Source of the DNA: Georgenia_B sunbinii
GTDB lineage: Bacteria; Actinomycetota; Actinomycetes; Actinomycetales; Actinomycetaceae
Direction: 5' to 3' (one strand)
DNA length: 64,000 nucleotides
Assembly (NCBI RefSeq): GCF_036421855.1
Contig: NZ_JAZGOK010000003.1
The position numbers and the translations under genes were made by a program. Shown here piece after piece: positions 8,364-16,462 of this stretch (position 1 is its first letter; the number at the start of each line of letters is the position of its first letter). Below the pieces are notes generated by a model. It was not told the DNA's origin, ran no database searches, and saw only the letters and a list, made by a program, of their open reading frames with translations.

Positions 8364-9586
8364 CCCCACCGCAGGAGGTCCACCCGGTCCCCCGGCGCGA
8401 CGGCGTCGACGTCGGCGGCCACCACCGCAAGCGCCTGCGCCCCCGCCAGCGAGCCGACGAGGTGCGAGCCGGACCCACCGGCAGCGGCCGGCCGGACCCT
8501 CGGCGGGCCGGCGTCGTCGTCCTCCACGACCACCGGGATGTACTGCCGCCGCCCGGGCGGGCAGCGCCACGCCGCGCCGGCAACCGCGACGTCGAGCGTG
8601 CGGCGTGGCGCGGCGCCGAGCAGCTGGCGCAGGGCCGGCGCGACGAACACGTGGAACGAGACGAGCACGCTCACCGGGTTGCCGGGTAGCGCGAAGAACG
8701 GCACGCGACCGCCGAGCACGCCGAAGCCCTGCGGCTTGCCGGGCTGCATCGCGACCGGCGTGAAGCCGATGCGGTCGCCGAACGCCGCCTTGACGACGTC
8801 GCGCGTCCCCACGCTCACGCCGCCCGCGGTGACGAGGAGGTCGAGGCGCGGCAGCGCACCGTCGACCAGCTGGGCGAGCCGCTCCGGGTCGTCACCGACG
8901 GGTCCGAGGACCAGCGGTCGGCCGCCGGCCTCTCGGACCAGCCCGGCGAGCAGGATCGAGTTCGAGTCGGGGATGCGCCCGGGGCCGGGATCGGTTCCCG
9001 GCGCGGCGAGCTCGTCGCCGGTCGCGATCACCCCGACGAGCGGCCGAGGGTGCACGAGCAGCTCGCCGTGGCCGACCGAGGCGGCGGCGGACAGCTGCGC
9101 CGCACCGAGCAGCGTGCCCGCGCGCAGGACGACGGCGCCGGGCGTGATGTCCTCGGCGGCCCGGCGCACGTGGGCGCCCGGGACGACCGCCCCACGGATC
9201 TCGACGGTGCCGGGCAGCTCGGTCTCGCCGGGCGGCTGGTCGGTGAGCTCGACCGGGACGACGGCGTCCGCCCCCGACGGCAGCGGGCTGCCGGTCATGA
9301 TCCGGGCAGCGCTGGCCGCGGCGATCTCCGGCAGCTCGGTGCTGCCCGCCGGGATGTCGCCGACGACGGCCAGCCGCACCGGTGATGACCCGCCGGCGGC
9401 AGCGACGTCGGCAGCACGCACCGCGAACCCGTCCATGGCCGAGTTGTCGAACGGCGGCACGGCGAGCGTGGCGACGACGTCCTCGGCGAGCCGCAGCCCG
9501 TGGCAGCCGGCGAGCGGCTCGCGGCGCGGCGGCAGCGCGACGATCGCCGCCAGCGCCGCCGCCAGGTGTTCCTCGACCGTGATCAC
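8360..9586 (-). CDS. moeA: Molybdopterin molybdenumtransferase MoeA
   Basis: Inserts molybdate into adenylylated molybdopterin. At 408 residues it is of family length. The MoeA hallmark DNSAMDGFAV occurs at residues 47-56, TAGGVSVG is in the MPT-binding domain and ALPGNPVS is near the start of domain IV. The GTG start has GGGAG about 7 nt upstream. It is the middle gene of a tight moeZ-moeA-mobA run: 12 nt after moeZ and a 4-nt overlap with mobA. The neighbouring nitrate reductase is the obvious customer for the cofactor. Confidence 0.96.
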   Translation of the reverse strand: MITVEEHLAAALAAIVALPPRREPLAGCHGLRLAEDVVATLAVPPFDNSAMDGFAVRAADVAAAGGSSPVRLAVVGDIPAGSTELPEIAAASAARIMTGSPLPSGADAVVPVELTDQPPGETELPGTVEIRGAVVPGAHVRRAAEDITPGAVVLRAGTLLGAAQLSAAASVGHGELLVHPRPLVGVIATGDELAAPGTDPGPGRIPDSNSILLAGLVREAGGRPLVLGPVGDDPERLAQLVDGALPRLDLLVTAGGVSVGTRDVVKAAFGDRIGFTPVAMQPGKPQGFGVLGGRVPFFALPGNPVSVLVSFHVFVAPALRQLLGAAPRRTLDVAVAGAAWRCPPGRRQYIPVVVEDDDAGPPRVRPAAAGGSGSHLVGSLAGAQALAVVAADVDAVAPGDRVDLLRWG

Positions 9587-9598
9587 GTGCGGCTCCCG

Positions 9599-10909
9599 TC
9601 AGTAGGTGGGCAGGCTGGAGTCGACGTCGGCGACCCAGGCCCGGACGCCGCCGTCGACGTTGGTGACGTCGGGGTACCCGGCAGACCGCAGGATCGTCTG
9701 TGCCTGCGCGGACCGGCTCCCGGAGAGGCAGTGGACGACGACGGCGCGGTCCGGCGCCACTCCGGCGGCCACCGCGGCGCGCGGGTCGGCGACGAGCGCC
9801 TCGAGCGGCACGTTGACCGCGCCGGGGATGGTGACGATGGCGCGCTCGGTCGCCTCCCGGACGTCGAGGAGGACGAAGTCGTGCTCGCCGCGGTCCCGCG
9901 CGGCGAGCCGGTCGGCAAGGGTACGGGCGGAGATGCGGGCCGCCTCGGGCGGGGCGGCGTCGCCGGCGTCGGGCCCCGACGCTCTCGCCCGGGTGCGGCC
10001 GGGCGCGCTCGCCCGGTCCTCTCGGCCGGCGGCGAGCACGTACGCGGCCTCGGGGGTCACCGGGACGTCGTACGGGTCGTAGCCGAGCTCGGCGAGGTCG
10101 CGCGGCAGCGCCGGGTCACGGCGCGGCCGCAGCGGGATCTCGCTCCACCGGGCGGCGAGGACGTCGAGCACCGCGACCCGGCCGAGCAGCGGCTCCCCGA
10201 CACCGGTGATGAGCTTGACCGCCTCGGCCGCCATCAGCGAGCCGACCTGCCCGCACATCGCACCGAGGACACCGGCCTGCCCGCACGACGGCGTCGCCCC
10301 CGGTGGCGGCGGAGCGGGGAACAGGTCGCGCAGCGTGACGGCCGGGTACTGGTCGGCGCCAGCACCGGCCGGGAGCCGCGGCGCGGACCAGAACACCGAG
10401 ACCTGCGCGTCGAACCGCAGGATCGAGCCCCAGATGAGAGGGATGCCGAGGTCGGCGCAGACGTCGTTGACCAGGTAGCGGGTGGGGAAGTTGTCGGTGC
10501 CGTCGAGGACGAGCTGGTAGCCCCCGAGGATCCGGCGGGCGTTGCGGGCGTCGAGCCGGACCTCGTGGACGTCGACCGCGACGTCGTCGTTGATGGCACG
10601 GACGTGCTCGGCCGCCGAGACCGCCTTGGGGCGCCCGACGTCCGCCGCCCCGTGGATCACCTGCCGCTGCAGGTTGGTGGCCTCGACGACGTCGTCGTCG
10701 ACGATGCCGATCCGCCCGACGCCGGCAGCGGCGAGGTAGCTGAGGATCGGTGAGCCGAGCCCACCCGCGCCCATGACGAGCACCGAGGCGCCGCGCAGCC
10801 GGCGCTGACCCAGCTCACCGAGCTGCTCGAGGAGCAGGTGGCGGGAGTAGCGCAGCACCTCTTCGCGCCGCAGCGGCGGCGCCGGCTCGCTCAGCGGTGG
10901 CAACGGCAT
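9599..10909 (-). CDS. moeZ: Adenylyltransferase/sulfurtransferase MoeZ
   Basis: E1-like ThiF/MoeB domain fused to a C-terminal rhodanese domain, 436 residues. It is predicted to adenylate the MoaD C-terminal Gly-Gly and transfer sulfur to it; actinobacterial MoeZ proteins can also serve thiamine- or cysteine-pathway carrier proteins. The nucleotide-binding GAGGLGS is at residues 47-53, PSCGQAGVLGAMCG lies in the adenylating domain, and the rhodanese active-site loop is HCLSGSRS. The zinc-binding CxxC pair of E. coli MoeB is absent, as in MoeZ. TAGAGT ends 6 nt before the ATG, fitting a leaderless transcript; a GGAGG also abuts the start but is too close to act normally. A 30-residue Ala/Arg-rich linker joins the domains. 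Confidence 0.93.
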   Translation of the reverse strand: MPLPPLSEPAPPLRREEVLRYSRHLLLEQLGELGQRRLRGASVLVMGAGGLGSPILSYLAAAGVGRIGIVDDDVVEATNLQRQVIHGAADVGRPKAVSAAEHVRAINDDVAVDVHEVRLDARNARRILGGYQLVLDGTDNFPTRYLVNDVCADLGIPLIWGSILRFDAQVSVFWSAPRLPAGAGADQYPAVTLRDLFPAPPPPGATPSCGQAGVLGAMCGQVGSLMAAEAVKLITGVGEPLLGRVAVLDVLAARWSEIPLRPRRDPALPRDLAELGYDPYDVPVTPEAAYVLAAGREDRASAPGRTRARASGPDAGDAAPPEAARISARTLADRLAARDRGEHDFVLLDVREATERAIVTIPGAVNVPLEALVADPRAAVAAGVAPDRAVVVHCLSGSRSAQAQTILRSAGYPDVTNVDGGVRAWVADVDSSLPTY

Positions 10910-10992
10910 GCCTCCACTCTAGGCAGGTACCCCTCGCACTGCCGGGCCTTGCGTCCCGCCCCGCGGGCGGCGATCGATGAGATCCTGTCGTC

Positions 10993-11481
10993 ATGAGCTT
11001 CACCCATCTCGACCACCGTGGCCACGCCCGGATGGTGGACGTCACCGAGAAGCAGCCGACCGTCCGTTCGGCCACCGCGGCGGGTCGCGTCGACTGCTCG
11101 CCGTCGGTCGTCTCAGCACTGCGCGACGGCACGGCGCCCAAGGGTGACGTCCTCGCCGTCGCCCGGGTCGCGGGCATCGCCGCTGCCAAGCGCACCCCCG
11201 AGCTGCTGCCGCTCGCCCACGTCATCGGGGTCCACGGCGTCGTGGTCGACCTGGCGATCGACGACGGCGGGGTGTCGATCACCGCGACGGTGCGTACCGC
11301 GGACCGCACCGGGGTGGAGATGGAGGCGCTGACCGCGGTCGGTGTCGCCGCGCTCAACGTCGTCGACATGGTCAAGGGGCTGGACCGCACGGTGTCGATC
11401 ACCGACATCCGGCTGCTCGCGAAGTCCGGCGGCCGCTCCGGCGACTGGCACCGGGACGCGGCCGGCGAGGGAACGGCGTAG
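10993..11481 (+). CDS. moaC: Cyclic pyranopterin monophosphate synthase MoaC
   Basis: Second enzyme of molybdopterin synthesis; it converts the MoaA product to cPMP. The 162 residues match the family. Visible are the LLPLAHVIG segment (usually PLCHPL in other lineages, here Cys to Ala with His kept), TGVEMEALTAV and the C-terminal KSGGRSGDW. It diverges from moeZ across 83 bp and is followed 12 nt later by moaD, so moaC-moaD form a two-gene unit. GATCCT ends 6 nt before the ATG, a weak leaderless -10 candidate. Confidence 0.95.
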   Translation: MSFTHLDHRGHARMVDVTEKQPTVRSATAAGRVDCSPSVVSALRDGTAPKGDVLAVARVAGIAAAKRTPELLPLAHVIGVHGVVVDLAIDDGGVSITATVRTADRTGVEMEALTAVGVAALNVVDMVKGLDRTVSITDIRLLAKSGGRSGDWHRDAAGEGTA

Positions 11482-11493
11482 GAGGAGCGAGAG

Positions 11494-11730
11494 ATGAGCA
11501 CGATCAGATACTTCGCGGCAGCCGCCGAGGCGGCCGGCCGGGCAGACGAGACCGTCTCGGCGACGACGGTGGCCGAGCTGCGCTCGCTGCTGGCCGAGCA
11601 GCACGGGGCCGAGCTCGCGCGGGTGCTGACCCGCTGCGCGATCCTCGTCAACGGCGAACGCAGCGACGACGGTGCCGCGCTCACCGAGGCGGACGTCGTC
11701 GACGTCCTGCCGCCCTTCGCCGGCGGCTGA
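11494..11730 (+). CDS. moaD: Molybdopterin synthase sulfur carrier MoaD
   Basis: Ubiquitin-like 78-residue sulfur carrier that ends in Gly-Gly, the site for adenylation and thiocarboxylation by MoeZ. It pairs with MoaE (encoded on the other strand at 12982-13410) to form MPT synthase. The hydrophobic core pattern and the VNGE turn (residues 52-55) fit the MoaD/ThiS fold. GGAGGAGCGAG upstream is a good ribosome binding site. Confidence 0.95.
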   Translation: MSTIRYFAAAAEAAGRADETVSATTVAELRSLLAEQHGAELARVLTRCAILVNGERSDDGAALTEADVVDVLPPFAGG

Positions 11731-11750
11731 CCCGGCAACCCGCCCTCCCC

Positions 11751-11795
11751 TCGCGAGCCCTCCTCTCGCAAGCCCTCCTCTCGCAAGCCCTCCTC
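11751..11795 (+). repeat. Three 15-bp tandem repeats after moaD
   Basis: Three contiguous units of the form TCGCAAGCCCTCCTC (the first has TCGCGAG). They lie just downstream of moaD and directly before the 18-bp repeat array. They are unrelated in sequence to the 18-bp units but occupy the same gap. Confidence 0.9.
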
Positions 11796-11799
11796 TCGC

Positions 11800-11947
11800 G
11801 ACAGCAAGATTCTCCACACCCGCGGACAAGTCTGCTGTCGCAGACAATCCCGCTCTCGCGGACAATCCCGCTCTCGCGGACAAGTCTGCTGTCGCGGACA
11901 ATCCCGCTGTCGCGGACAATCCCGCCCTCGGGGACAAGTCTGCTGTC
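11800..11947 (+). repeat. 18-bp repeat array between moaD and moaA (1 inverted + 7 direct units)
   Basis: One degenerate minus-strand unit (11800-11817) is followed 4 nt later by seven contiguous plus-strand units (11822-11947). Unit types alternate in strict order K N N K N N K. K is GCGGACAAGTCTGCTGTC and N is GCGGACAATCCCGCTCTC, with small variants. The inverted unit can pair with the first direct unit (13 of 17 positions), giving a hairpin. The array fills the gap where moaD and moaA converge, so it may act in transcription termination or mRNA 3' protection; this is inference. Confidence 0.95.
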
Positions 11948-11968
11948 GCGGCGGGGCGGGGCGCGGTG

Positions 11969-12985
11969 TCAGCCGCCGATGGCGCTCATCGGGCGGTCGG
12001 GCTGGAGGAAGCCGGGGTCGTCGATGCCGTGGCCCGGCAGCTTGCCGGCGATGCACACGTGGAGCACGCGGGCGAGGTCGTCGTCGCTGCCGCCCTCGCG
12101 CAGCGGGGTGAGCAGGTCGGACTCGTTGCGGGCGAACAGGCAGTTGCGCAGCTGGCCGTCGGCGGTGATCCGCACCCGGTCGCAGGTGCCGCAGAACGGT
12201 TTGGTGACCGAGCGGATCACCCCGACGGTCGTGGGACCGTCGTCGACGCGGAACCGCTCGGCGGGCGCGGAGTCCCGGCCCGGCATCGGGGTGAGGACGA
12301 AGCGCTCGGCGAGCTTGTCGAGGATCTCCTCGCCGCGGACCATCGTCACCCGGGACCAGATGTGCCCAGCGTCCAGCGGCATCTGCTCGATGAACCGCAC
12401 CTCCAGGCCGCGCTCGGCGGCGAACTCGACGAGGTCGACCACCTCGTCCTCGTTCACGTCGCGCATCGCCACGGTGTTGATCTTGATCGGCGACAGCCCA
12501 GCGGCCTGCGCTGCGGCGATCCCCTCGAGGACGTCGTCGAGCCGGTTGCGCCGGGTGAGCTCGTGGAAGCGGTCGGCGCGCAGCGTGTCGAGGCTGATGT
12601 TGACCCGCTGGAGCCCGACGGCAGCGAGGTCCGGGGCGAGCTTGGGCAGCAGGAGCCCGTTGGTGGTCATCGACAGCTCGAGCGGCCCGTCCGGGCCGTC
12701 GATGAGCGCGAGGCGGCGCACCACCTCGAGGACGTCACGGCGCAGCAGCGGCTCCCCGCCGGTGAGACGCACCGTGCGGATGCCGAGCGCGGCCGCCACC
12801 CGGGCGACCCGCTCGAGCTCGTCGGTGGTGAGGATCGAGTCGCGGCTGAGCCACGGCACCCCCTCGGCGGGCATGCAGTAGGTGCACCGCAGCGAGCACT
12901 TGTCGGTCAGCGAGATCCGCAGGTCGGTGTGGACCCGCCCGTAGCGGTCGACGAGCGGACGGCGAAGCTCCTCGGAGACCGTCAT
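11969..12985 (-). CDS. moaA: GTP 3',8-cyclase MoaA (radical SAM)
   Basis: Radical SAM enzyme that starts molybdopterin synthesis from GTP. The SAM cluster motif CSLRCTYC is about 30 residues from the start, and the second cluster is formed by CGTC plus the Cys in RNCLFA. The C-terminus is Gly-Gly, as required in this family for binding the substrate tail. The ATG at 12985 overlaps the moaE stop (ATGA); further upstream codons in frame lie inside moaE and are not conserved. The 338-residue length is typical. It is the last gene of the minus-strand mog-moaE-moaA unit and ends 22 bp from the 18-bp repeat array. Confidence 0.96.
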   Translation of the reverse strand: MTVSEELRRPLVDRYGRVHTDLRISLTDKCSLRCTYCMPAEGVPWLSRDSILTTDELERVARVAAALGIRTVRLTGGEPLLRRDVLEVVRRLALIDGPDGPLELSMTTNGLLLPKLAPDLAAVGLQRVNISLDTLRADRFHELTRRNRLDDVLEGIAAAQAAGLSPIKINTVAMRDVNEDEVVDLVEFAAERGLEVRFIEQMPLDAGHIWSRVTMVRGEEILDKLAERFVLTPMPGRDSAPAERFRVDDGPTTVGVIRSVTKPFCGTCDRVRITADGQLRNCLFARNESDLLTPLREGGSDDDLARVLHVCIAGKLPGHGIDDPGFLQPDRPMSAIGG

Positions 12986-13410
12986 GCCGATCCCACCCAG
13001 GTATGGCTGCCGTCGGCGACGACCTGCTTCTTCCACACCGGCAGGTTGGCCTTGACGTTCTCCACGAGCTCGCGGCAGACCGTGAAGGCGAGGTCGCGGT
13101 GGGCGCTGGCCGCGCAGACGACGATCGCGAGGTCACCGACCCGCAGCTCGCCGACGCGGTGGCTGACCGCGACCCGGAGGTCCTCGTGCTCCCCGGCGAC
13201 CTCGGCCGCCAGCCTGGCGAGCACGTCGGCGGCGTCGGGGTGGGCGCTGTACTCCAGCAGCACGACCTCGCCGGTGGCGTCGGGGCTGTGGTCGCGCACC
13301 TGGCCGACGAAGGTCGCCACCGCGCCGGTCGCGGGCGTGCTCACCGCGGCGAGGTGGGCGGCGACGTCGAGCGGCGCCGCCGCGAGCTCGGTCAGCATCA
13401 CCTCACCCAT
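12982..13410 (-). CDS. moaE: Molybdopterin synthase catalytic subunit MoaE
   Basis: Large subunit of MPT synthase, 142 residues, which takes sulfur from MoaD thiocarboxylate and adds it to cPMP. The characteristic GAVATFVGQVRDHSP loop, the HRVGELRVGD segment and the catalytic Lys-containing end VKANLPVWKKQ are visible. The ATG at 13410 overlaps the 3' end of the mog gene by 8 nt, and the stop overlaps moaA by 4 nt, so the three genes look translationally coupled. Confidence 0.95.
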   Translation of the reverse strand: MGEVMLTELAAAPLDVAAHLAAVSTPATGAVATFVGQVRDHSPDATGEVVLLEYSAHPDAADVLARLAAEVAGEHEDLRVAVSHRVGELRVGDLAIVVCAASAHRDLAFTVCRELVENVKANLPVWKKQVVADGSHTWVGSA

Positions 13411-13888
13411 GGTCGCCCCCGGTGAGCTGGTCGAGCAGGTGGTCGAGCAGCGGGCCCACGACGGTGATGGTGTCCGCGACGCCACCGGGGCTCCCCGGCG
13501 CATTGACGACGACGGCGGGTCCGGCCGTCCCCACGAGCGCGCGGCTGACGAGCGAGGTCGAGGTCGTCGCGGCGCCGAGCCGCCGCACGGCGTCCGCGAC
13601 GCCGGGCAACTCTCGGTCGACGACGGCGCGGGTCGCCTCCGGGGTGTGGTCCTGCGGCCCGACGCCGGTGCCGCCGGTGGTGAGCACGACCCGGGCGCCG
13701 TCGGTGAGCGCGGCGCGCAGTGCCTGCTCGACCGGGACCACGCCGTCGGTCACCAGCCGGACCGGGCCTACCGCGAGCCCCAGGTCGGCGAGGAGCCTCG
13801 CCGCGGCTGGGCCGGACGTGTCCGACGCCTCGCCGCGAGCGCATCTGGTGGAGACCGTGATCACGGTCGCCGGGAGCCCGTCGAGCAT
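13403..13888 (-). CDS. MogA/MoaB-type molybdopterin adenylyltransferase
   Basis: MogA/MoaB-fold protein, 161 residues, predicted to adenylylate molybdopterin before MoeA inserts molybdenum. The TTGGTGVGPQDHTPEAT motif that binds MPT is intact, and the C-terminal NAPGSPGGV loop is present. The ATG at 13888 lacks a Shine-Dalgarno but TACCCT (13895-13900) ends exactly 6 nt upstream, so the mRNA is probably leaderless. It is the first gene of mog-moaE-moaA. Sequence alone does not separate Mog from MoaB naming. Confidence 0.9.
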   Translation of the reverse strand: MLDGLPATVITVSTRCARGEASDTSGPAAARLLADLGLAVGPVRLVTDGVVPVEQALRAALTDGARVVLTTGGTGVGPQDHTPEATRAVVDRELPGVADAVRRLGAATTSTSLVSRALVGTAGPAVVVNAPGSPGGVADTITVVGPLLDHLLDQLTGGDHG

Positions 13889-14048
13889 GTCGTCAGGGTA
13901 CGCGACCCCGCCCGCGGTGGCTGCGGGACCTCCGGCCCGAGGCGGCGAGCCGCCCACGACCGCGGTACCGCCGGACGCATCGCCACGGTCCGCGCCCGGC
14001 ACGCGCCGCGGCTACGATGGCGGACGCCATGATCGACAGGAGGCCGCG

Positions 14049-15239
14049 GTGAGCGTCACCGACGCACCCCAGTGGTTGCTCTCCGCTTTCGTCCGGAGCG
14101 TCGCCGCGGTCGGTGCCACCGCGCCCCGCGAGGAGATCCAGCGCGTCGGGCGCCGGCTGCTCGAGCGCTGGCAGGAGCCGGGGCGCAGCTTCCACAACGT
14201 GCGCCACCTCATGGACGTCCTCGCCCGGGTCGAGGAGCTCGCCGAGGAGACCCACCGGCCCGAGGCGGTGCGGCTCGCCGCCTGGTACCACGGTGCGGTC
14301 TTCAACGCGTCCGCGCTGGTCGCCTACGCCCGGCGTGGTGGCGAGGACGAGGCCGCCAGCGCGGCGCTGGCCCGGCAGGAGCTCGCCACCCTCGGCGTGC
14401 CCACGGCCACCACGGACCGGGTCCACGACCTCATCGTCAACCTCAAGCGGCACGACGCCGACGAGCAGGACGTCGACGCCCTGGCGCTGTGCGACGCCGA
14501 CCTCGGCACCCTGGCGGTCGAGCCGCAACGGTACGCGGGCTACCGCAAGGCGGTCCGGGCGGAGTACGCCCACATCCCCGAGCGCGACTACGTCGAGTCA
14601 CGGATCACGATCATCACCAAGCTGCTCGCCCGACGGCGGCTGTTCGTCAGCCCGTTCTCCCTCGCCTGGGAGGAGCCCGCCCGGGAGAACCTCACCGCCG
14701 AGCTCAGCCACCTGCGCGCACGCCTCGCCGCGCTCGGCGCCGCCGACCGGCCCGACCCGGCGGGAGAGGCTGCGGCGACACCGACGGCGCCGGCGGCGGC
14801 GGGCGAGCCGGCACCTCACCCGGCGACGGCGCCGGCGGCCCGGCCGGCCGAGGCCGCGCCCTCGCCGGCGGGGGCCGAGCCTGGACCGGCGGCCGACGCT
14901 GCAGAGGATGGCGCGGCCCGGCCCGCCGACCAGGGGGTGGAGGCGGGCTCCGGGACGGGTGAGGAGGACACCGCCGACGCCGCCACCACCGACGCCGACA
15001 TCGACATCGACATCGACATCGACACCACGGAGCCGGCCGACGCCCCCGAGACGCCCGACGTCCACGAGAGGTCGCGCTACGGGATCGAGCGGGAGCCGGA
15101 CCTGGATCCGCGCCGCCGCGGTGAGCACCGCTCCCGGCGGCTGGGCCGGCGCGAGCGTCCTGCTCCCCCGCCCGCGTCCGGGGACGACGACTCCACAGGC
15201 TCGCTGTTCCGCCCGCCGCCGAACCTGCCACGCACCTAG
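14049..15239 (+). CDS. Degenerate HD-fold protein with acidic low-complexity tail
   Basis: Residues 1-230 resemble the predicted metal-dependent HD phosphohydrolase family (COG4339-like): FHNVRH at 49-54, WYHGAVFN at 79-86, CDADLG, and a long helical end. The His-Asp pair that names the family reads His81-Gly82, so a key metal ligand is missing and ordinary hydrolase activity is doubtful. The paralog at 15584-16459 keeps HD. Residues from about 238 onward are Ala/Pro-rich, then acidic with a DIDIDIDID stretch, then Arg-rich. The GTG at 14049 has AGGAGG 8 nt upstream. It diverges from the moa cluster and is followed by a WXG100 gene 46 nt later. Substrate unknown; it may act as a regulatory partner of the active paralog (inference). 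Confidence 0.8.
   Translation: MSVTDAPQWLLSAFVRSVAAVGATAPREEIQRVGRRLLERWQEPGRSFHNVRHLMDVLARVEELAEETHRPEAVRLAAWYHGAVFNASALVAYARRGGEDEAASAALARQELATLGVPTATTDRVHDLIVNLKRHDADEQDVDALALCDADLGTLAVEPQRYAGYRKAVRAEYAHIPERDYVESRITIITKLLARRRLFVSPFSLAWEEPARENLTAELSHLRARLAALGAADRPDPAGEAAATPTAPAAAGEPAPHPATAPAARPAEAAPSPAGAEPGPAADAAEDGAARPADQGVEAGSGTGEEDTADAATTDADIDIDIDIDTTEPADAPETPDVHERSRYGIEREPDLDPRRRGEHRSRRLGRRERPAPPPASGDDDSTGSLFRPPPNLPRT
14997..15026 (+). repeat. 6-bp tandem repeat encoding an Asp-Ile run
   Basis: Four perfect GACATC hexamers plus a GACACC variant, within the acidic tail of the HD-fold protein. Slipped-strand length change would add or remove Asp-Ile pairs without shifting frame. Confidence 0.9.
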
Positions 15240-15285
15240 CGTCGACGCCAGCACCGCACGAGCGGGGCGGCGACGACGGGAGACG

Positions 15286-15579
15286 ATGATGAGCAGGTTC
15301 GAGGTCGACAGTGCGCAGGTCGAGGCGGCCGCTGCCCGCGCACGCACCAGCGCGGCGGCGATCCACGGCGAGGTGGCCGGCATGATGACGCAGCTGCTCG
15401 ACCTGCAGTCGACGTGGAGCGGCGCCGCGGCGGCGAGCTTCACTGCGGTGGTGCAGGAGTGGCGGGCCACGCAGCAGGTCGTCGAGCAGTCGCTCAGCCA
15501 GATCACCGAGGCGCTCGACCTCGCCGCGCGGACCTACGCCGACGCCGAGGCCGACGCGCACGGGCTGTTCGCGCGCTGA
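15286..15579 (+). CDS. WXG100 (ESAT-6-like) protein
   Basis: 97-residue all-helical protein with the central turn WSG (residues 45-47) in LQSTWSGAAAASF, the hallmark of WXG100 substrates or chaperones of type VII secretion. Two consecutive ATGs exist (15286, 15289); CGGGAG upstream serves either. A C-terminal YxxxD/E-like secretion signal may be YADAEADAHG. No EccC ATPase, EccB or other ESX component is in the window, so it is an orphan here. It sits between two HD-fold paralogs and ends only 4 nt from the stop of the convergent gene. Confidence 0.85.
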   Translation: MMSRFEVDSAQVEAAAARARTSAAAIHGEVAGMMTQLLDLQSTWSGAAAASFTAVVQEWRATQQVVEQSLSQITEALDLAARTYADAEADAHGLFAR

Positions 15580-15583
15580 TCCC

Positions 15584-16459
15584 TCAGGAGGTCAGCTCAG
15601 CCAGCTCGGCGGCGACGTTCCGGCGGGCGGCGGCCTCCCAGCGGTGCCGTCCGGTGGTGGTGCGGTAGATGCTGGCGCTGGTGAGGATCCGCCCGAGGAT
15701 CGCCGCACGACCGGCACGGAAGGCGGCGTCTGGCACCGCGGCGTACTCCTCGCGGACCTGCTCGGCGTAGCGCCGGTACAGCGCCGGGGAACCGCCGAGG
15801 ACGGCCAGGTCGGCGTCGCACAGCGCCTGGCCGGCGGGGTCGCCGGGCGACGGGTCGTGATCGATGGTCAGCCGCACGAGGCGGGCGACCTCCTCGACCT
15901 CCGGCCCTGGCAGTGCACCGTCGAGCAGCGAGACCGCCAGCGCGGCCGAGGCGAGCTCGTCGGCCGGCGATGCGCCGTCGTGCACGGCGTCATGGAACCA
16001 CGCGGCCACGGTGACGGTGTGGGCGACCTTCTCCCCGCCGTCGGCCAGGACCGTGAGGCTCTGAAGGACCGCCCGCAGGTGATCCACGCCGTGGTAGGCA
16101 CGGCCGGGCGCTGCCCAACGGTTGAGCAGCTGGTGTCCGGTGTCCTCGGCGTCCGGGACGAGGTCGCGCCACTGTGCGAGCAGGCGGCGCCGGGCCGGGC
16201 GGTCCGCGCCGATCACCCGCAGCCCGCTGGCCCGCAGCCGCCGGACGAGCTCGGCGCGGTCGACCGGCTGGGCGCCGGCGGCCACGAGCTCGGGCCACCG
16301 CTCGGCGGGGACGTCGTAGTGGTCGAGGTCGAAGCTGCGCGGCGGCAGCCCGGTCGCGCCGGCGAAGTCGTGCAGCTCGGTGAGCGAGCTGTCGGAGACG
16401 AGGTGCGCCCACACGGTGCCGTGCGCCGGCCAGCGCGGGTCGTCGATGAGGATCGCCAT
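15584..16459 (-). CDS. DUF4031 - HD phosphohydrolase fusion
   Basis: Two-domain protein of 291 residues. Residues 1-85 match DUF4031 (MAILIDDPRWPAHG, then DLDHYDVPAERW), a small domain of unknown activity. Residues 100-291 are an HD-fold domain of the same family as the protein at 14049-15239. Here the metal site is complete: H123, H127, H156-D157 in WFHDAVHDG, and CDADLAVLGG further on. It is expected to hydrolyse a phosphate ester or nucleotide, but the substrate is not known. GAGGA precedes the ATG. It starts 3 nt after the MgtC-like gene stop, so the two are probably co-transcribed. Confidence 0.82.
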   Translation of the reverse strand: MAILIDDPRWPAHGTVWAHLVSDSSLTELHDFAGATGLPPRSFDLDHYDVPAERWPELVAAGAQPVDRAELVRRLRASGLRVIGADRPARRRLLAQWRDLVPDAEDTGHQLLNRWAAPGRAYHGVDHLRAVLQSLTVLADGGEKVAHTVTVAAWFHDAVHDGASPADELASAALAVSLLDGALPGPEVEEVARLVRLTIDHDPSPGDPAGQALCDADLAVLGGSPALYRRYAEQVREEYAAVPDAAFRAGRAAILGRILTSASIYRTTTGRHRWEAAARRNVAAELAELTS

Positions 16460-16462
16460 CGG

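Noticed and set aside
11672..14032. A long plus-strand open frame running through the repeat array and across moaA-moaE-mog
   Set aside because: The repeat has no stop in this frame and the rest is the antisense of conserved moa genes; no recognisable protein sequence.
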